In this document: one piece after another, positions 6,073 to 14,136 of the stretch
Layout of the letters: every line of letters starts with the position of its first letter
Numbering within the stretch: the stretch's first letter is position 1
Assembly: GCA_000438155.1 (NCBI GenBank)
Contig: FR902856.1
Coordinates: 1 to 20,350 of the forward strand
DNA from: Firmicutes bacterium CAG:95
Lineage (GTDB): Bacteria > Bacillota > Clostridia > Lachnospirales > Lachnospiraceae
DNA: 20,350 nucleotides
Direction: 5' to 3'
Notes under the pieces: model-generated
What the model was told of the DNA's origin: nothing
The model's database searches: none
Seen by the model: only the letters and a program-made list of their open reading frames with translations
Translations under genes and position numbers: made by a program

Positions 6073-7956
6073 ATGTTTGACTTTCAGGAAGAATTAAAAA
6101 AGCTCCCACACAGTCCCGGAGTTTATATCATGCATGATGCCCAGGATGAAATCATCTATGTGGGAAAGGCCATTGATCTTCACAACCGTGTCAGGTCTTA
6201 TTTTCGTAAGATCGTGGGAAGAGGCCCGCAGATTGACAAGATGGTTTCTCTGATTGCGCGGTTTGAATATATTGTTACGGATTCCGAGCTTGAGGCACTG
6301 GTATTAGAGAACAATCTGATCAAGGAAAACAGCCCGAAGTACAATACCATGCTTAAGGATGATAAGACCTATCCATACATCAAGGTGACACTCGGCGAGG
6401 ATTATCCGCGGGTATTGTTCAGCCGTCAGATGAAAAAGGACCGTTCCCGGTACTTTGGGCCATATACCAGTGCGGCAGCAGTCAAGGATACGATTGATCT
6501 GATTAATAAGCTGTATCAGCTGCGGACCTGTAATAAGGTTCTTCCGCGTGATTTCGGGATCGACCGCCCGTGTCTTAATTTTCATATTCATCAGTGTGTA
6601 GCGCCCTGTCAGGGACTGGTCAGTAAGGAAGAGTATGGCGAACGGGTAAAGAAAGCATTAAATTTCCTGAATGGAGATTATCAGGAAACATTGAAGGATC
6701 TGAATGCCAAAATGCAGCAGGCATCCGAAAATCTGGAATTTGAGGAGGCGGCCCGTTACCGGGATCTGTTTAACAGTGTGAAGCAGATTTCAGAGAAGCA
6801 GAAGATCACCGATTTTGATGGAGAAGATAAGGATATTATTGCACTGGCGGTTGAGGCAGAGGATGCAGTAGTCCAGGTGTTCTTTGTCCGCGGAGGCAGA
6901 CTCATCGGCAGGGAGCATTTTTATATGACGCATGTGTCACAGACGCCGAAGGAACAGATTCTGCAGGATTTTGTAAAGCAGTTTTATGCGGGAACTCCGT
7001 TTGTGCCGAGAGAAATCATGCTGCAGACGGATATTGAGGATCGGGAAGTGATTGAACAGTGGCTGACAGGAAGACGCGGCTCGAGAGTATATTTACGCGT
7101 CCCGAAGATTGGATCGAAAGAAAAACTCGTGGAGCTTGCAGCAAGAAATGCGGAACTGATTCTGAGTAAGGACAAGGAGCGGATCCGTAGGGAAGAAGGG
7201 CGTACGATTGGCGCAGTGAAGGAGATTGCATCGCTCCTGTCCCTTTCGAATATATCCCGTATGGAGGCTTACGACATTTCCAACATCAGCGGCTTTGCGA
7301 ATGTCGGTTCCATGGTGGTGTTTGAAAAGGGAAAGCCCAAACGCAGCGACTATCGTAAGTTTAAGATTAAAACCGTGTCAGGACCCGATGATTATGCCTG
7401 TATGCGTGAAGTACTGACAAGGCGTTTCCTGCATGGTATGGAGGAGCAGAAGGAGCTGGAGGAACAGAATAAGGATGCAGAGCTTGGCAGCTTTACGAAA
7501 TTTCCGGATCTGCTGATGATGGATGGTGGTAAGGGTCAGGTGAATATTGCATTGCAGGTGCTTGAGGAACTGCAGCTTGATATTCCGGTCTGTGGTATGG
7601 TGAAGGATGATAACCATAATACGAGGGGACTTTATTATCAGAATGAAGAGATCCCGATTGACCGCCGCAGCGAGGGCTTTAAGCTGATTACGAGAATTCA
7701 GGATGAGGCACACCGGTTTGCAATTGAATTTCACCGGTCACTCCGTTCCAAATCGCAGGTGCATTCGGTACTGGATGAGATTCCGGGAGTCGGACCTGCA
7801 AGAAGAAAGGCATTGATGCGGCATTTCCGCTCCATAGAAGAAATCCGCGATGCCGAAGTGGAGGAGCTGCTTGCCGTGGATGGAATGAACCGCCCTGCCG
7901 CCGAAAGAATTTATCAGTTCTTCCGCAAGGAAAAATCATCAGAACAAAATCTCTAA
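6073..7956 (+). CDS. uvrC: Excinuclease ABC subunit C (UvrC)
   Basis: 627 residues from ATG 6073. The frame is open further upstream, but that part translates the terminator and repeat. UvrC is the nuclease of UvrABC nucleotide excision repair and makes the 3' and then 5' incisions around a lesion. Seen: N-terminal GIY-YIG nuclease with GVYIM (16-20) and YVG (29-31), and four cysteines at 153, 167, 175 and 179 spaced like the iron-sulfur ligands described for UvrC. Further on are a UVR coiled coil around LEFEEAARYRDLF (221-233) that would contact UvrB, and the RNase H-like nuclease with Asp401 (YDISN), Asp484 (MDGGKGQ) and His547 (DEAHRF). Tandem helix-hairpin-helix motifs lie at about 567-617 (EIPGVGPARRK, AVDGMNRPAAERI). 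All catalytic groups are present. It is a single gene here, with no uvrA or uvrB nearby. Confidence 0.96.
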   Translation: MFDFQEELKKLPHSPGVYIMHDAQDEIIYVGKAIDLHNRVRSYFRKIVGRGPQIDKMVSLIARFEYIVTDSELEALVLENNLIKENSPKYNTMLKDDKTYPYIKVTLGEDYPRVLFSRQMKKDRSRYFGPYTSAAAVKDTIDLINKLYQLRTCNKVLPRDFGIDRPCLNFHIHQCVAPCQGLVSKEEYGERVKKALNFLNGDYQETLKDLNAKMQQASENLEFEEAARYRDLFNSVKQISEKQKITDFDGEDKDIIALAVEAEDAVVQVFFVRGGRLIGREHFYMTHVSQTPKEQILQDFVKQFYAGTPFVPREIMLQTDIEDREVIEQWLTGRRGSRVYLRVPKIGSKEKLVELAARNAELILSKDKERIRREEGRTIGAVKEIASLLSLSNISRMEAYDISNISGFANVGSMVVFEKGKPKRSDYRKFKIKTVSGPDDYACMREVLTRRFLHGMEEQKELEEQNKDAELGSFTKFPDLLMMDGGKGQVNIALQVLEELQLDIPVCGMVKDDNHNTRGLYYQNEEIPIDRRSEGFKLITRIQDEAHRFAIEFHRSLRSKSQVHSVLDEIPGVGPARRKALMRHFRSIEEIRDAEVEELLAVDGMNRPAAERIYQFFRKEKSSEQNL

Positions 7957-7985
7957 TTGTCTAAGAATTATGGATATGATATGAT
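7957..7985 (+). promoter_or_regulatory. Promoter for the hprK operon
   Basis: TTGTCT (7957-7962) and TATGAT (7980-7985) are separated by exactly 17 bp. The -35 box begins on the base after the uvrC stop codon. This would start the hprK-glucokinase-murB-rapZ-whiA-crh transcript about 60 nt before the hprK start. Confidence 0.65.
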
Positions 7986-8050
7986 AAAAGCGTTGAACAG
8001 CATCACTTTTGGGTAGCTGCTGTGATATTCAATACGAAGGGAGTATGGGT

Positions 8051-8995
8051 ATGGCAAGTGTAAAGCTGGAAAAAATTGTTGAGAAGATGAAGTTGGAGAA
8101 TCTGACTCCGGAACTGGATATTTCCAAGATTAAGATTAAACAGCCGGATATTAACCGTCCGGCATTGCAGATGGCGGGTTACTTTGAGCATTTTGAGGAT
8201 ACACGTCTGCAGATTATCGGTTTTGTAGAATATACGTACATGGAGGGCTTACCGCAGGCACGTCAGAAGGAGGTCTTCACCAGACTTCTTTCCTATGATA
8301 TTCCGGCAATCATTTTCAGCCGTGAGCTTCAGCCCAATCCATTGTTTTTGGAGATCGCACTGGAACACAAGATTCCGCTTTTTTCCACGAAAAAGGCAAC
8401 CTCTTCCTTTATGGCAGAGATTATCCGTTGGCTGAATGTGATGCTGGCGCCCTGTATTTCCGTGCACGGTGTTCTGGTGGATGTCTTCGGTGAAGGCGTT
8501 CTGATTACCGGTGAAAGCGGAATCGGTAAATCCGAGGCAGCCCTGGAGCTGATTAAGAGAGGCCACCGTCTGGTAACGGATGATGCTGTTGAAATCCGTA
8601 AGGTATCCGATGATACCCTCGTTGGTTCTGCACCGGATATTACGAAGCACTTTATCGAACTTCGTGGTATCGGTATCATCGATGTCAAGACATTGTTCGG
8701 TGTATCAAGCGTTAAGGATACCCAGAACATTGATCTGGTAATCCGTCTGGAGGACTGGGACAAGGAGAAGGAATACGACCGTCTCGGACTGGAAGAAGAA
8801 TATACCGAATATCTGGGCAATAAGGTGGTGTGCCACAATATTCCGATCCGTCCCGGACGTAATCTGGCTGTCATTTGTGAGTCAGCCGCAATCAACCATC
8901 GTCAGAAGAAGATGGGTTACAATGCTGCACAGGAGCTGTACCGCCGTGTACAGGAATCTCTCACAAGAAGACGTGACGAGGACGAAGACGAATAA
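8051..8995 (+). CDS. hprK: HPr kinase/phosphorylase
   Basis: 314 residues from ATG 8051. GAAGGGAG at 8036-8043 fits this start and would be too close to the in-frame ATG at 8045. HprK phosphorylates HPr and Crh on Ser46 using ATP or PPi when glycolytic intermediates are high, and reverses this with phosphate, thereby controlling CcpA-dependent catabolite repression. Seen: an N-terminal domain, the catalytic core with His139, P-loop GESGIGKS (154-161), acidic pair D177-D178 in TDDAV, and family signature ELRGIGIIDV (203-212) before TLFGVSSVKD. The C-terminus ends in an acidic DEDEDE tail. It is the first gene of the run, and its probable protein substrate is encoded five genes downstream. All known catalytic residues are present. 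Confidence 0.96.
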   Translation: MASVKLEKIVEKMKLENLTPELDISKIKIKQPDINRPALQMAGYFEHFEDTRLQIIGFVEYTYMEGLPQARQKEVFTRLLSYDIPAIIFSRELQPNPLFLEIALEHKIPLFSTKKATSSFMAEIIRWLNVMLAPCISVHGVLVDVFGEGVLITGESGIGKSEAALELIKRGHRLVTDDAVEIRKVSDDTLVGSAPDITKHFIELRGIGIIDVKTLFGVSSVKDTQNIDLVIRLEDWDKEKEYDRLGLEEEYTEYLGNKVVCHNIPIRPGRNLAVICESAAINHRQKKMGYNAAQELYRRVQESLTRRRDEDEDE

Positions 8996-9067
8996 AGAGT
9001 GGATATTCCCAATGGATACACATATTTATAAGAAAATAACATAAGAATAAAGAGAGGTATGGAAACA

Positions 9068-10006
9068 ATGAGTCAGTATGTATTTGGTGTTGATATTGGT
9101 GGAACGACCGTAAAGCTTGGATATTTTGATACAGAGGGTAACGTTCTTGATAAGTGGGAGATTCCTACAAGAAAAGAAGATAACGGAAGCAGGATTCTTC
9201 CGGATGTCGCTGCCAGCATTGAGAAGAAGATTAAGGATGCAGGAATTGACCGTAAGGATGTGGCCGGTGTCGGTGTCGGGGCACCGGGACCGGTTGACAG
9301 CAAAGGTGTCATCTATAAGACTGCAAATCTTGGATGGGGTGTATTCAGTATCAAAGAAACTCTGGAAAATATCTTAAAGCTCCCTGTTATGGCAGGTAAT
9401 GATGCCAATGTTGCTGCGCTTGGTGAAATGTGGAAGGGCGGCGGACAGGGCTATAAGGATCTTGTCGTTGTTACACTTGGAACCGGTGTCGGCGGCGGTA
9501 TCATTGTCAATGGAAAGGTGCTCACAGGTGCAAACGGAGCCGGTGGTGAGATTGGACATATTCATGTGGAGGATGACGAGCAGGAGACCTGCGGCTGTGG
9601 AAACAGGGGATGTCTGGAACAGTATTCCTCTGCAACAGGTGTTACCCGTCTTGCAAAGCGCAAGCTGGAAAAGACCACACAGGATTCTGTTCTGCGCACA
9701 ACCACACTTTCTGCAAAGAGCGTATTTGATGCAGTAAAGGCAAAGGATCCGGTTGCAATGGAGATTGCAGAGCAGTTCGGACAGTATCTTGGAGAAGGAC
9801 TTGCAGCAATTGCCTGTGTAACCAACCCGGAAGCCTTTGTTATTGGCGGCGGCGTATCCAAGGCAGGCTCTGTTCTCATTGATTATATCAGGCCTTACTA
9901 TCAGAAGGCGGTTTTCCATGCAGACAGGGATGTGAAGTTTGAGCTTGCAACACTGGGAAATGACGCCGGTATTTACGGAGCAGCCAAGCTGGTATTGGAT
10001 CGTTAG
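9068..10006 (+). CDS. glcK: ROK-family glucokinase
   Basis: 312 residues from ATG 9068. AGAGAGG at 9051-9057 is 10 nt upstream of it, but only one base from the alternative ATG at 9059. The ROK kinase phosphorylates glucose with ATP to glucose-6-phosphate. Seen: phosphate-binding DIGGTTVKLGYF (9-20), GAPGPVD (71-77), catalytic Asp112 in NDAN, and GTGVGGGI (138-145). The ROK zinc site is His164 with CGCGNRGC at 175-182, and VIGGGVS (258-264) is the adenosine-side loop. No DNA-binding N-terminus is present, so it is an enzyme and not a ROK repressor. Substrate specificity for glucose is inferred from family and from neighbours hprK and crh. No terminator is seen on either side, so it is probably co-transcribed with hprK. 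Confidence 0.93.
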   Translation: MSQYVFGVDIGGTTVKLGYFDTEGNVLDKWEIPTRKEDNGSRILPDVAASIEKKIKDAGIDRKDVAGVGVGAPGPVDSKGVIYKTANLGWGVFSIKETLENILKLPVMAGNDANVAALGEMWKGGGQGYKDLVVVTLGTGVGGGIIVNGKVLTGANGAGGEIGHIHVEDDEQETCGCGNRGCLEQYSSATGVTRLAKRKLEKTTQDSVLRTTTLSAKSVFDAVKAKDPVAMEIAEQFGQYLGEGLAAIACVTNPEAFVIGGGVSKAGSVLIDYIRPYYQKAVFHADRDVKFELATLGNDAGIYGAAKLVLDR

Positions 10007-10026
10007 TATCAAATAAGAAAAGTGAC

Positions 10027-10962
10027 ATGCAGGAGTGCGATTTGGAACTTATAAATGAAGCAGTTTATGAATATATCAGTCAATATGTAGATCCGCAGGA
10101 TATTCTTAAAAACGAACCGATGAGCCGCCACACGACCTTCTGTGTGGGCGGTGAAGCGGAAGCCTTTTTACGGATCCGCAATAAGGAACAGCTGGAAAAG
10201 CTGATTCCATATTTTAAGCTGGCTGAGCTCCCGTATTTTGTTATCGGAAACGGAAGTAATCTTCTGGTCGGGGATAAAGGCTATCATGGTATCATTCTTT
10301 ATCTCGGAGACGGGATGGATCAGATTCAGGTGGATGGAAACAGATTGACGATCCAGGCAGGATGTCTTATGTCCCGGATTGCCCGGGAGGCCTGTGAACA
10401 TGCCCTGACCGGTTTTGAATTTGCATCCGGAATTCCGGGATCCATCGGAGGCGGCGTGGTGATGAATGCCGGCGCATATGATGGAGAACTCGGGCAGATT
10501 GTCACGAAGGTGTGGGTCATGAATGAAGAAGGTGAAATCCTTGTCCTTAATAATCAGGATATGGAATTCGGGTATCGCACCAGCGTGATTAAGAAGCGCC
10601 CCTTTATTGTGGTGCAGGTAGAGATGGAGCTGCAGCCGGGCAATCAGGAAGAGATTGCAGCGAAGATGACAGAGCTGAACCGGCGCCGCAGGGATAAGCA
10701 GCCGTTACAGTATCCAAGTGCCGGAAGCACCTTTAAGCGGCCGCAAGGCTATTTTGCCGGAAAACTCATTATGGATGCGGGTTTACGGGGCTATTCAATC
10801 GGAGGAGCCTGTGTTTCCGAAAAGCACTGTGGCTTTATTATTAACAAAAACCACGCTTCGGCAGCGGATGTGGCAGAGGTGATCTGCGAAGTGCAGGAGC
10901 GTGTGAAAGAGAAATTCGGTGTCACTCTGGAGACAGAAGTGATTTTATTGGGAGATTTTTAA
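10027..10962 (+). CDS. murB: UDP-N-acetylmuramate dehydrogenase (MurB)
   Basis: 311 residues. This FAD enzyme reduces UDP-GlcNAc-enolpyruvate with NADPH to UDP-MurNAc, the second committed step of peptidoglycan precursor synthesis. Seen: FAD-domain motifs VIGNGSNLLVGDKGYHG (72-88) and GIPGSIGGGVVMNAGAYDG (135-153), active-site Tyr-Arg in YRTS (183-186), and PSAGSTFKRP (230-239) with the catalytic serine 234. It closes with AGLRGYSIGGACVSEKHCGF and LETEV near the C-terminus. Length and the missing insert fit type II MurB of Firmicutes. ATG 10027 has only a weak ribosome binding site, whereas AGGAG at 10031-10035 is well placed for an in-frame TTG at 10042, so the true product may be five residues shorter. 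rapZ begins one base after its stop. Confidence 0.95.
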   Translation: MQECDLELINEAVYEYISQYVDPQDILKNEPMSRHTTFCVGGEAEAFLRIRNKEQLEKLIPYFKLAELPYFVIGNGSNLLVGDKGYHGIILYLGDGMDQIQVDGNRLTIQAGCLMSRIAREACEHALTGFEFASGIPGSIGGGVVMNAGAYDGELGQIVTKVWVMNEEGEILVLNNQDMEFGYRTSVIKKRPFIVVQVEMELQPGNQEEIAAKMTELNRRRRDKQPLQYPSAGSTFKRPQGYFAGKLIMDAGLRGYSIGGACVSEKHCGFIINKNHASAADVAEVICEVQERVKEKFGVTLETEVILLGDF

Positions 10963-10963
10963 T

Positions 10964-11827
10964 ATGCGTTTTGTAATTGTTACCGGTATGAGCGGTGGAG
11001 GAAAAAGTACAGCACTTCGTATGCTGGAGGATGCAGGGTTTTATTGTGTAGACAATCTTCCGGTTCTTCTGATCGAGAAGTTTGTGGAGCTGATTGCCAT
11101 GCCTAACAGCGAGGTTACCAAGGTGGCGCTTGGCCTTGATGTACGTGCGGACCAATCCTTTGAAGATGTAGAGAAGATCCTGCACAAGCTCCGTGACAAT
11201 GGCTACTCTTTCGAAATCCTCTTTATGGAAGCGGGAGATGCCGAGCTTTTAAAGCGTTATAAGGAAACAAGACGTGTTCATCCGCTTTCACCGGATGGAC
11301 GGATTGAAGATGGAATCCGCAGGGAGCGGGAAATCCTTAAGAATATGAAAGGTCAGGCAGATTATGTCATTGATACCTCCCGCCTTTTAACGAGAGAATT
11401 AAAGGAGGAGCTGGATCGTATTTTCGTACGGAATGAGAATTACAACAGTCTGATGGTGACGATCCTTTCCTTTGGATTCAAGCATGGTATCCCGGCGGAT
11501 GCGGATCTGGTATTTGATGTACGTTTTCTGCCGAATCCCTTTTATATTGAAGAACTGAAATACAAAACCGGAAATGACAGGGAAGTACAGGATTATGTCA
11601 TGAGCTTTGAAGAGGCACATATTTTCATTGACAAGCTGACAGACATGATTAAGTTCCTGATTCCCAATTATGTGAAGGAAGGAAAGTATCAGCTTGTGAT
11701 CGGAATCGGCTGTACCGGAGGCAAACACCGCAGCGTGACACTGGCAAACCGTCTCTATGAGGAGCTGAAGGATCAGGGCGATTACGGACTTAAAATTGCA
11801 CATCGTGATGTGGGACAGGGTATTTAG
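10964..11827 (+). CDS. rapZ: RNase adapter/nucleotide-binding protein RapZ (YvcJ family)
   Basis: 287 residues, typical length. Seen: Walker A GMSGGGKS (8-15) directly after the first strand, the family signature GFYCVDNLP (25-33), GLDVRA, and the C-terminal domain motif CTGGKHRS (250-257), which in RapZ forms part of the glucosamine-6-phosphate-binding C-terminal domain. In E. coli RapZ steers RNase E to the sRNA GlmZ and so senses amino-sugar supply. In Firmicutes without that sRNA the homologue YvcJ hydrolyses GTP and its exact target is less clear. Neighbouring murB and whiA support a link with wall-precursor status. GGGAGA inside the end of murB provides the ribosome binding site. Confidence 0.95.
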   Translation: MRFVIVTGMSGGGKSTALRMLEDAGFYCVDNLPVLLIEKFVELIAMPNSEVTKVALGLDVRADQSFEDVEKILHKLRDNGYSFEILFMEAGDAELLKRYKETRRVHPLSPDGRIEDGIRREREILKNMKGQADYVIDTSRLLTRELKEELDRIFVRNENYNSLMVTILSFGFKHGIPADADLVFDVRFLPNPFYIEELKYKTGNDREVQDYVMSFEEAHIFIDKLTDMIKFLIPNYVKEGKYQLVIGIGCTGGKHRSVTLANRLYEELKDQGDYGLKIAHRDVGQGI

Positions 11828-11836
11828 GAGAGAAGC

Positions 11837-12706
11837 ATGTCATTTTCGTTACAAGTGAAGGAAGAGCTGGAAAACGTGGTGCCGGGAGCCAGACATTGTC
11901 AGCTTGCTGAACTGGCGGCACTTGTCACTTATGGGTGTGTCCTGAAACATGACAGCTCCGGCACACAAATTGAACTGAAGTCTGAAAACGAGATAATAGG
12001 CAGAAAGTACTTTACATTACTGAAAAAAACCTTTATGATAAATGCGTGTGCGGATAAAATACTGCAGGCATTAAAAATGCTGGATGAATCGGGCGAGCCT
12101 CTTTTTCCATTGGAAGGGGTGAACCGGATGCTGCTGAAGCAGAGCTGTTGTAAGAGAGCCTGTTTGCGGGGAACATTTCTATGTGCAGGTTCCATGAGTG
12201 ACCCGAAGAAGGGGTATCATCTGGAATTTGTCTGTGAACAGGAGAAGCAGGCACAGCAGATCCGGGAAATGATAGCGGATTTTGAACTGGAAGCAAAAAT
12301 TATCTGCAGAAAGAAGCACTATGTAGTATATATGAAGGAAGGGGCGGCAATCGTTGATCTGTTGAATGTCATGGGAGCACGCCTGTCCTTAATGTATCTG
12401 GAAAACCTCCGTGTAGAAAAGGAGGTTCGTAATTCGGTAAACCGTAAGGTGAACTGTGAGGCAGCCAATATCACGAAAACGGTGAATGCTGCAAGCAGGC
12501 AGATTGAGGATATTCTTTATCTGCAGAAGCATTACGGAATGGAAAAACTGCCGGAGAACCTGCGTGAAATGGCGGAAATTCGATTGGAATATCCGGAAAG
12601 TTCATTGCAGGAGCTCGGGAAGTTCCTTAATCCGCCGGTAGGGAAGTCCGGCGTCAATCATAGATTACGCAAACTGAGTGAACTTGCCGATAAGATTAGG
12701 GTTTAA
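11837..12706 (+). CDS. whiA: DNA-binding protein WhiA
   Basis: 289 residues, a little shorter than many WhiA proteins but with both ends present. WhiA joins a degenerate LAGLIDADG homing-endonuclease-like domain to a helix-turn-helix domain. It acts as a sporulation regulator in Streptomyces and affects cell division and chromosome segregation in Bacillus. Seen: the N-terminal SFSLQVKEEL start typical of the family, RACLRGTFLCAGSM at about 108-121, a segment with NRKVNCEAANITKT, and the HTH region SSLQELGKFLNPPVGKSGVN (255-274) followed by HRLRKL. GGAGAG precedes the start, 9 bases after the rapZ stop. In Bacillus, yvcK normally stands between rapZ and whiA and is missing here. Confidence 0.95.
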   Translation: MSFSLQVKEELENVVPGARHCQLAELAALVTYGCVLKHDSSGTQIELKSENEIIGRKYFTLLKKTFMINACADKILQALKMLDESGEPLFPLEGVNRMLLKQSCCKRACLRGTFLCAGSMSDPKKGYHLEFVCEQEKQAQQIREMIADFELEAKIICRKKHYVVYMKEGAAIVDLLNVMGARLSLMYLENLRVEKEVRNSVNRKVNCEAANITKTVNAASRQIEDILYLQKHYGMEKLPENLREMAEIRLEYPESSLQELGKFLNPPVGKSGVNHRLRKLSELADKIRV

Positions 12707-12720
12707 AGGAGGAGAATATT

Positions 12721-12984
12721 ATGTTGGAGAAATCGATCAAACCTCAGTTGGATGGACAACTGGAGGCAAGACCCATTGCGATGCTGGTACAGGTTGCAAG
12801 CCAGTATGACAGCACGGTTTATCTGGAAACCGAAGGAAGAAGGATTAATGCGAAGAGTATTATGGGTATGATGAGCCTTGCCGCAAGCCTTGGAACAGAA
12901 ATCAGGATTATTACAGACGGATCTGACGAAGAACAGGCGATGGCTGGCATGGAGGCTTATTTAAGCAATCCTGAAGGTAAATAA
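12721..12984 (+). CDS. crh: Crh-type HPr paralogue (Glu15, Ser46)
   Basis: 87 residues with the HPr fold. In canonical HPr the phosphocarrier His15 lies in GLHARPA. Here residues 12-18 are GQLEARP with Glu at position 15, so the protein cannot take phosphate from enzyme I by the usual route. The regulatory site is intact: Ser46 in NAKSIMGMMSL (43-53) is the HprK target. Bacillus Crh has Gln15 and Ser46 and works only as a CcpA co-effector, and it too lies directly after whiA. A Crh-like regulatory role is therefore inferred. Asp or Glu at 15 might also mimic phosphohistidine. A strong AAAGGAGGAG precedes ATG, 14 bases after whiA. A terminator follows. A true PTS HPr should be encoded elsewhere. 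Confidence 0.9.
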   Translation: MLEKSIKPQLDGQLEARPIAMLVQVASQYDSTVYLETEGRRINAKSIMGMMSLAASLGTEIRIITDGSDEEQAMAGMEAYLSNPEGK

Positions 12985-12997
12985 TGAAGTAAGAAGG

Positions 12998-13034
12998 CCA
13001 TTGTGTTGTCGGGGGGCAATACAGTGGTTTTTTT
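12998..13034 (+). terminator. Intrinsic terminator after the hprK-crh cluster
   Basis: CCATTGTGTTG (12998-13008) pairs with CAATACAGTGG (13017-13027) over 11 bp, including two G-U pairs, around an 8-nt G-rich loop, followed by seven T residues (13028-13034). Confidence 0.9.
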
Positions 13035-13083
13035 GTGAGAGGGACAAGTAGAGTGTGATCAGTCTGGATGGGAGATAAGGGCA

Positions 13084-14001
13084 ATGAATGAATGGAACCA
13101 GAAGAAAAAGCTTCTGTTTATATATAACCCGAGAGCCGGAAAGGAAAAGATCCGGAGCAATTTTTTAGACATTATTGATATTTTTGCAAAGGCAGATTAT
13201 GAAATTACGGTGTATCCGACACAGTCACAGGGAGACGGGAGAAAGGCAGTTGTAGAACGGAAAAAGAAATTCTTTGATCTGATCGTCTGCTGTGGAGGGG
13301 ATGGCACGCTTGATGAAGTGGTGAGCGGCATGATGTACAGCAGTGAAAAGCTGCCAATCGGGTATGTTCCTGCAGGGAGTACGAATGATTTTGCATCAAG
13401 TCTTGGAATTCCGGGAAGAATGAAAGCAGCAGCCTCCTCCATTGTGAACGGCCGCCGGTTTTCCTGTGATGTGGGGGCATTCAACGAAGATTATTTTATC
13501 TATATTGCGGCATTTGGTCTGTTTACCGAGGTTTCCTATGCAACGAGGCAGGATATGAAAAATGTCCTCGGACATATGGCTTACCTGCTGGAAGGAGTGA
13601 AGAGTCTTTCCAACATTAAGGCTTATGATCTGAAAGTCGAAAGTGAAGACTTCTCTGTAGAGGGAAGCTTTTTATACGGAATGGTGACAAATTCGGTGTC
13701 TGTAGGCGGCTTTAAGAATATCACCGGCAAGAATGTACAGCTCGATGATGGTGAATTCGAGGTAACCCTGATTAAGAAACCTAATACGGCCATGGAAGTA
13801 AATCAGATTATGTCAGCTCTGGTCAATCGTGACATCAGTACAGAGAGTATGTACTGCTTTAAGACGAAGGCCCTGACAATTACCTCGAAGAAGGGAGTTG
13901 CCTGGACACTGGACGGAGAGTATGGAGGGATTCATAATAAGGTCGAAATCCGGAATGAAAAGCAGGCTTTGCAGATTATTGTCCCTGAACAAAGCTGTTA
14001 A
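13084..14001 (+). CDS. Diacylglycerol kinase-family lipid kinase (YegS/DgkB type)
   Basis: 305 residues with the DAGK catalytic domain: NPRAGK (15-20) in the first strand-loop, the nucleotide-binding GGDGT (71-75) followed by LDEVVSG, and PAGSTNDFASSLGIP (96-110). The C-terminal half has the usual beta-sandwich with KNITGKNVQLDDGEFEV and a late DGEYGG motif. Such soluble enzymes phosphorylate diacylglycerol or related lipids at the membrane surface and recycle lipid from teichoic-acid synthesis (DgkB). The substrate cannot be decided from sequence. AAGGG and GGGAG stand just before the start at 13084. The gene follows the crh terminator and has no recognisable strong promoter in the 49-nt gap, so it may depend on read-through or a weak promoter. 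Confidence 0.9.
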   Translation: MNEWNQKKKLLFIYNPRAGKEKIRSNFLDIIDIFAKADYEITVYPTQSQGDGRKAVVERKKKFFDLIVCCGGDGTLDEVVSGMMYSSEKLPIGYVPAGSTNDFASSLGIPGRMKAAASSIVNGRRFSCDVGAFNEDYFIYIAAFGLFTEVSYATRQDMKNVLGHMAYLLEGVKSLSNIKAYDLKVESEDFSVEGSFLYGMVTNSVSVGGFKNITGKNVQLDDGEFEVTLIKKPNTAMEVNQIMSALVNRDISTESMYCFKTKALTITSKKGVAWTLDGEYGGIHNKVEIRNEKQALQIIVPEQSC

Positions 14002-14044
14002 AAGCAGGAATTACGCGATTTTGGAAGAAATATTCATTTTTTAG

Positions 14045-14073
14045 TTCCCATTTTGTGGGGAATCGGTTATAAT
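14045..14073 (+). promoter_or_regulatory. Promoter for fba with overlapping palindrome
   Basis: TATAAT (14068-14073) is a perfect -10 and TTCCCA (14045-14050) lies 17 bp upstream as a 4/6 -35. TTCCC (14045-14049) and GGGAA (14058-14062) form an inverted repeat across the -35 box and spacer, a possible operator. Transcription would begin about 55 nt before the fba start. Confidence 0.7.
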
Positions 14074-14136
14074 GAGTGAGGTTGAATAAGTTATAACAAA
14101 CCTATAAAGTATACAATAAAGAAAGGATGAACAAAA

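Noticed and set aside
8009..8050. Longer hprK start (TTG 8009 or ATG 8045)
   Set aside because: The ribosome binding site at 8036-8043 fits ATG 8051 only, and the resulting length is the family norm.
8329..8895. 188-residue minus-strand frame opposite hprK
   Set aside because: It is Ser/Arg-rich shadow of a confidently identified gene.
9059..9067. ATG 9059 as the glucokinase start
   Set aside because: AGAGAGG would be one base away; ATG 9068 has normal spacing and a typical ROK N-terminus.
9374..10012. 212-residue minus-strand frame opposite glucokinase
   Set aside because: It is Cys- and Leu-rich shadow coding against a clear ROK gene, with no ribosome binding site.
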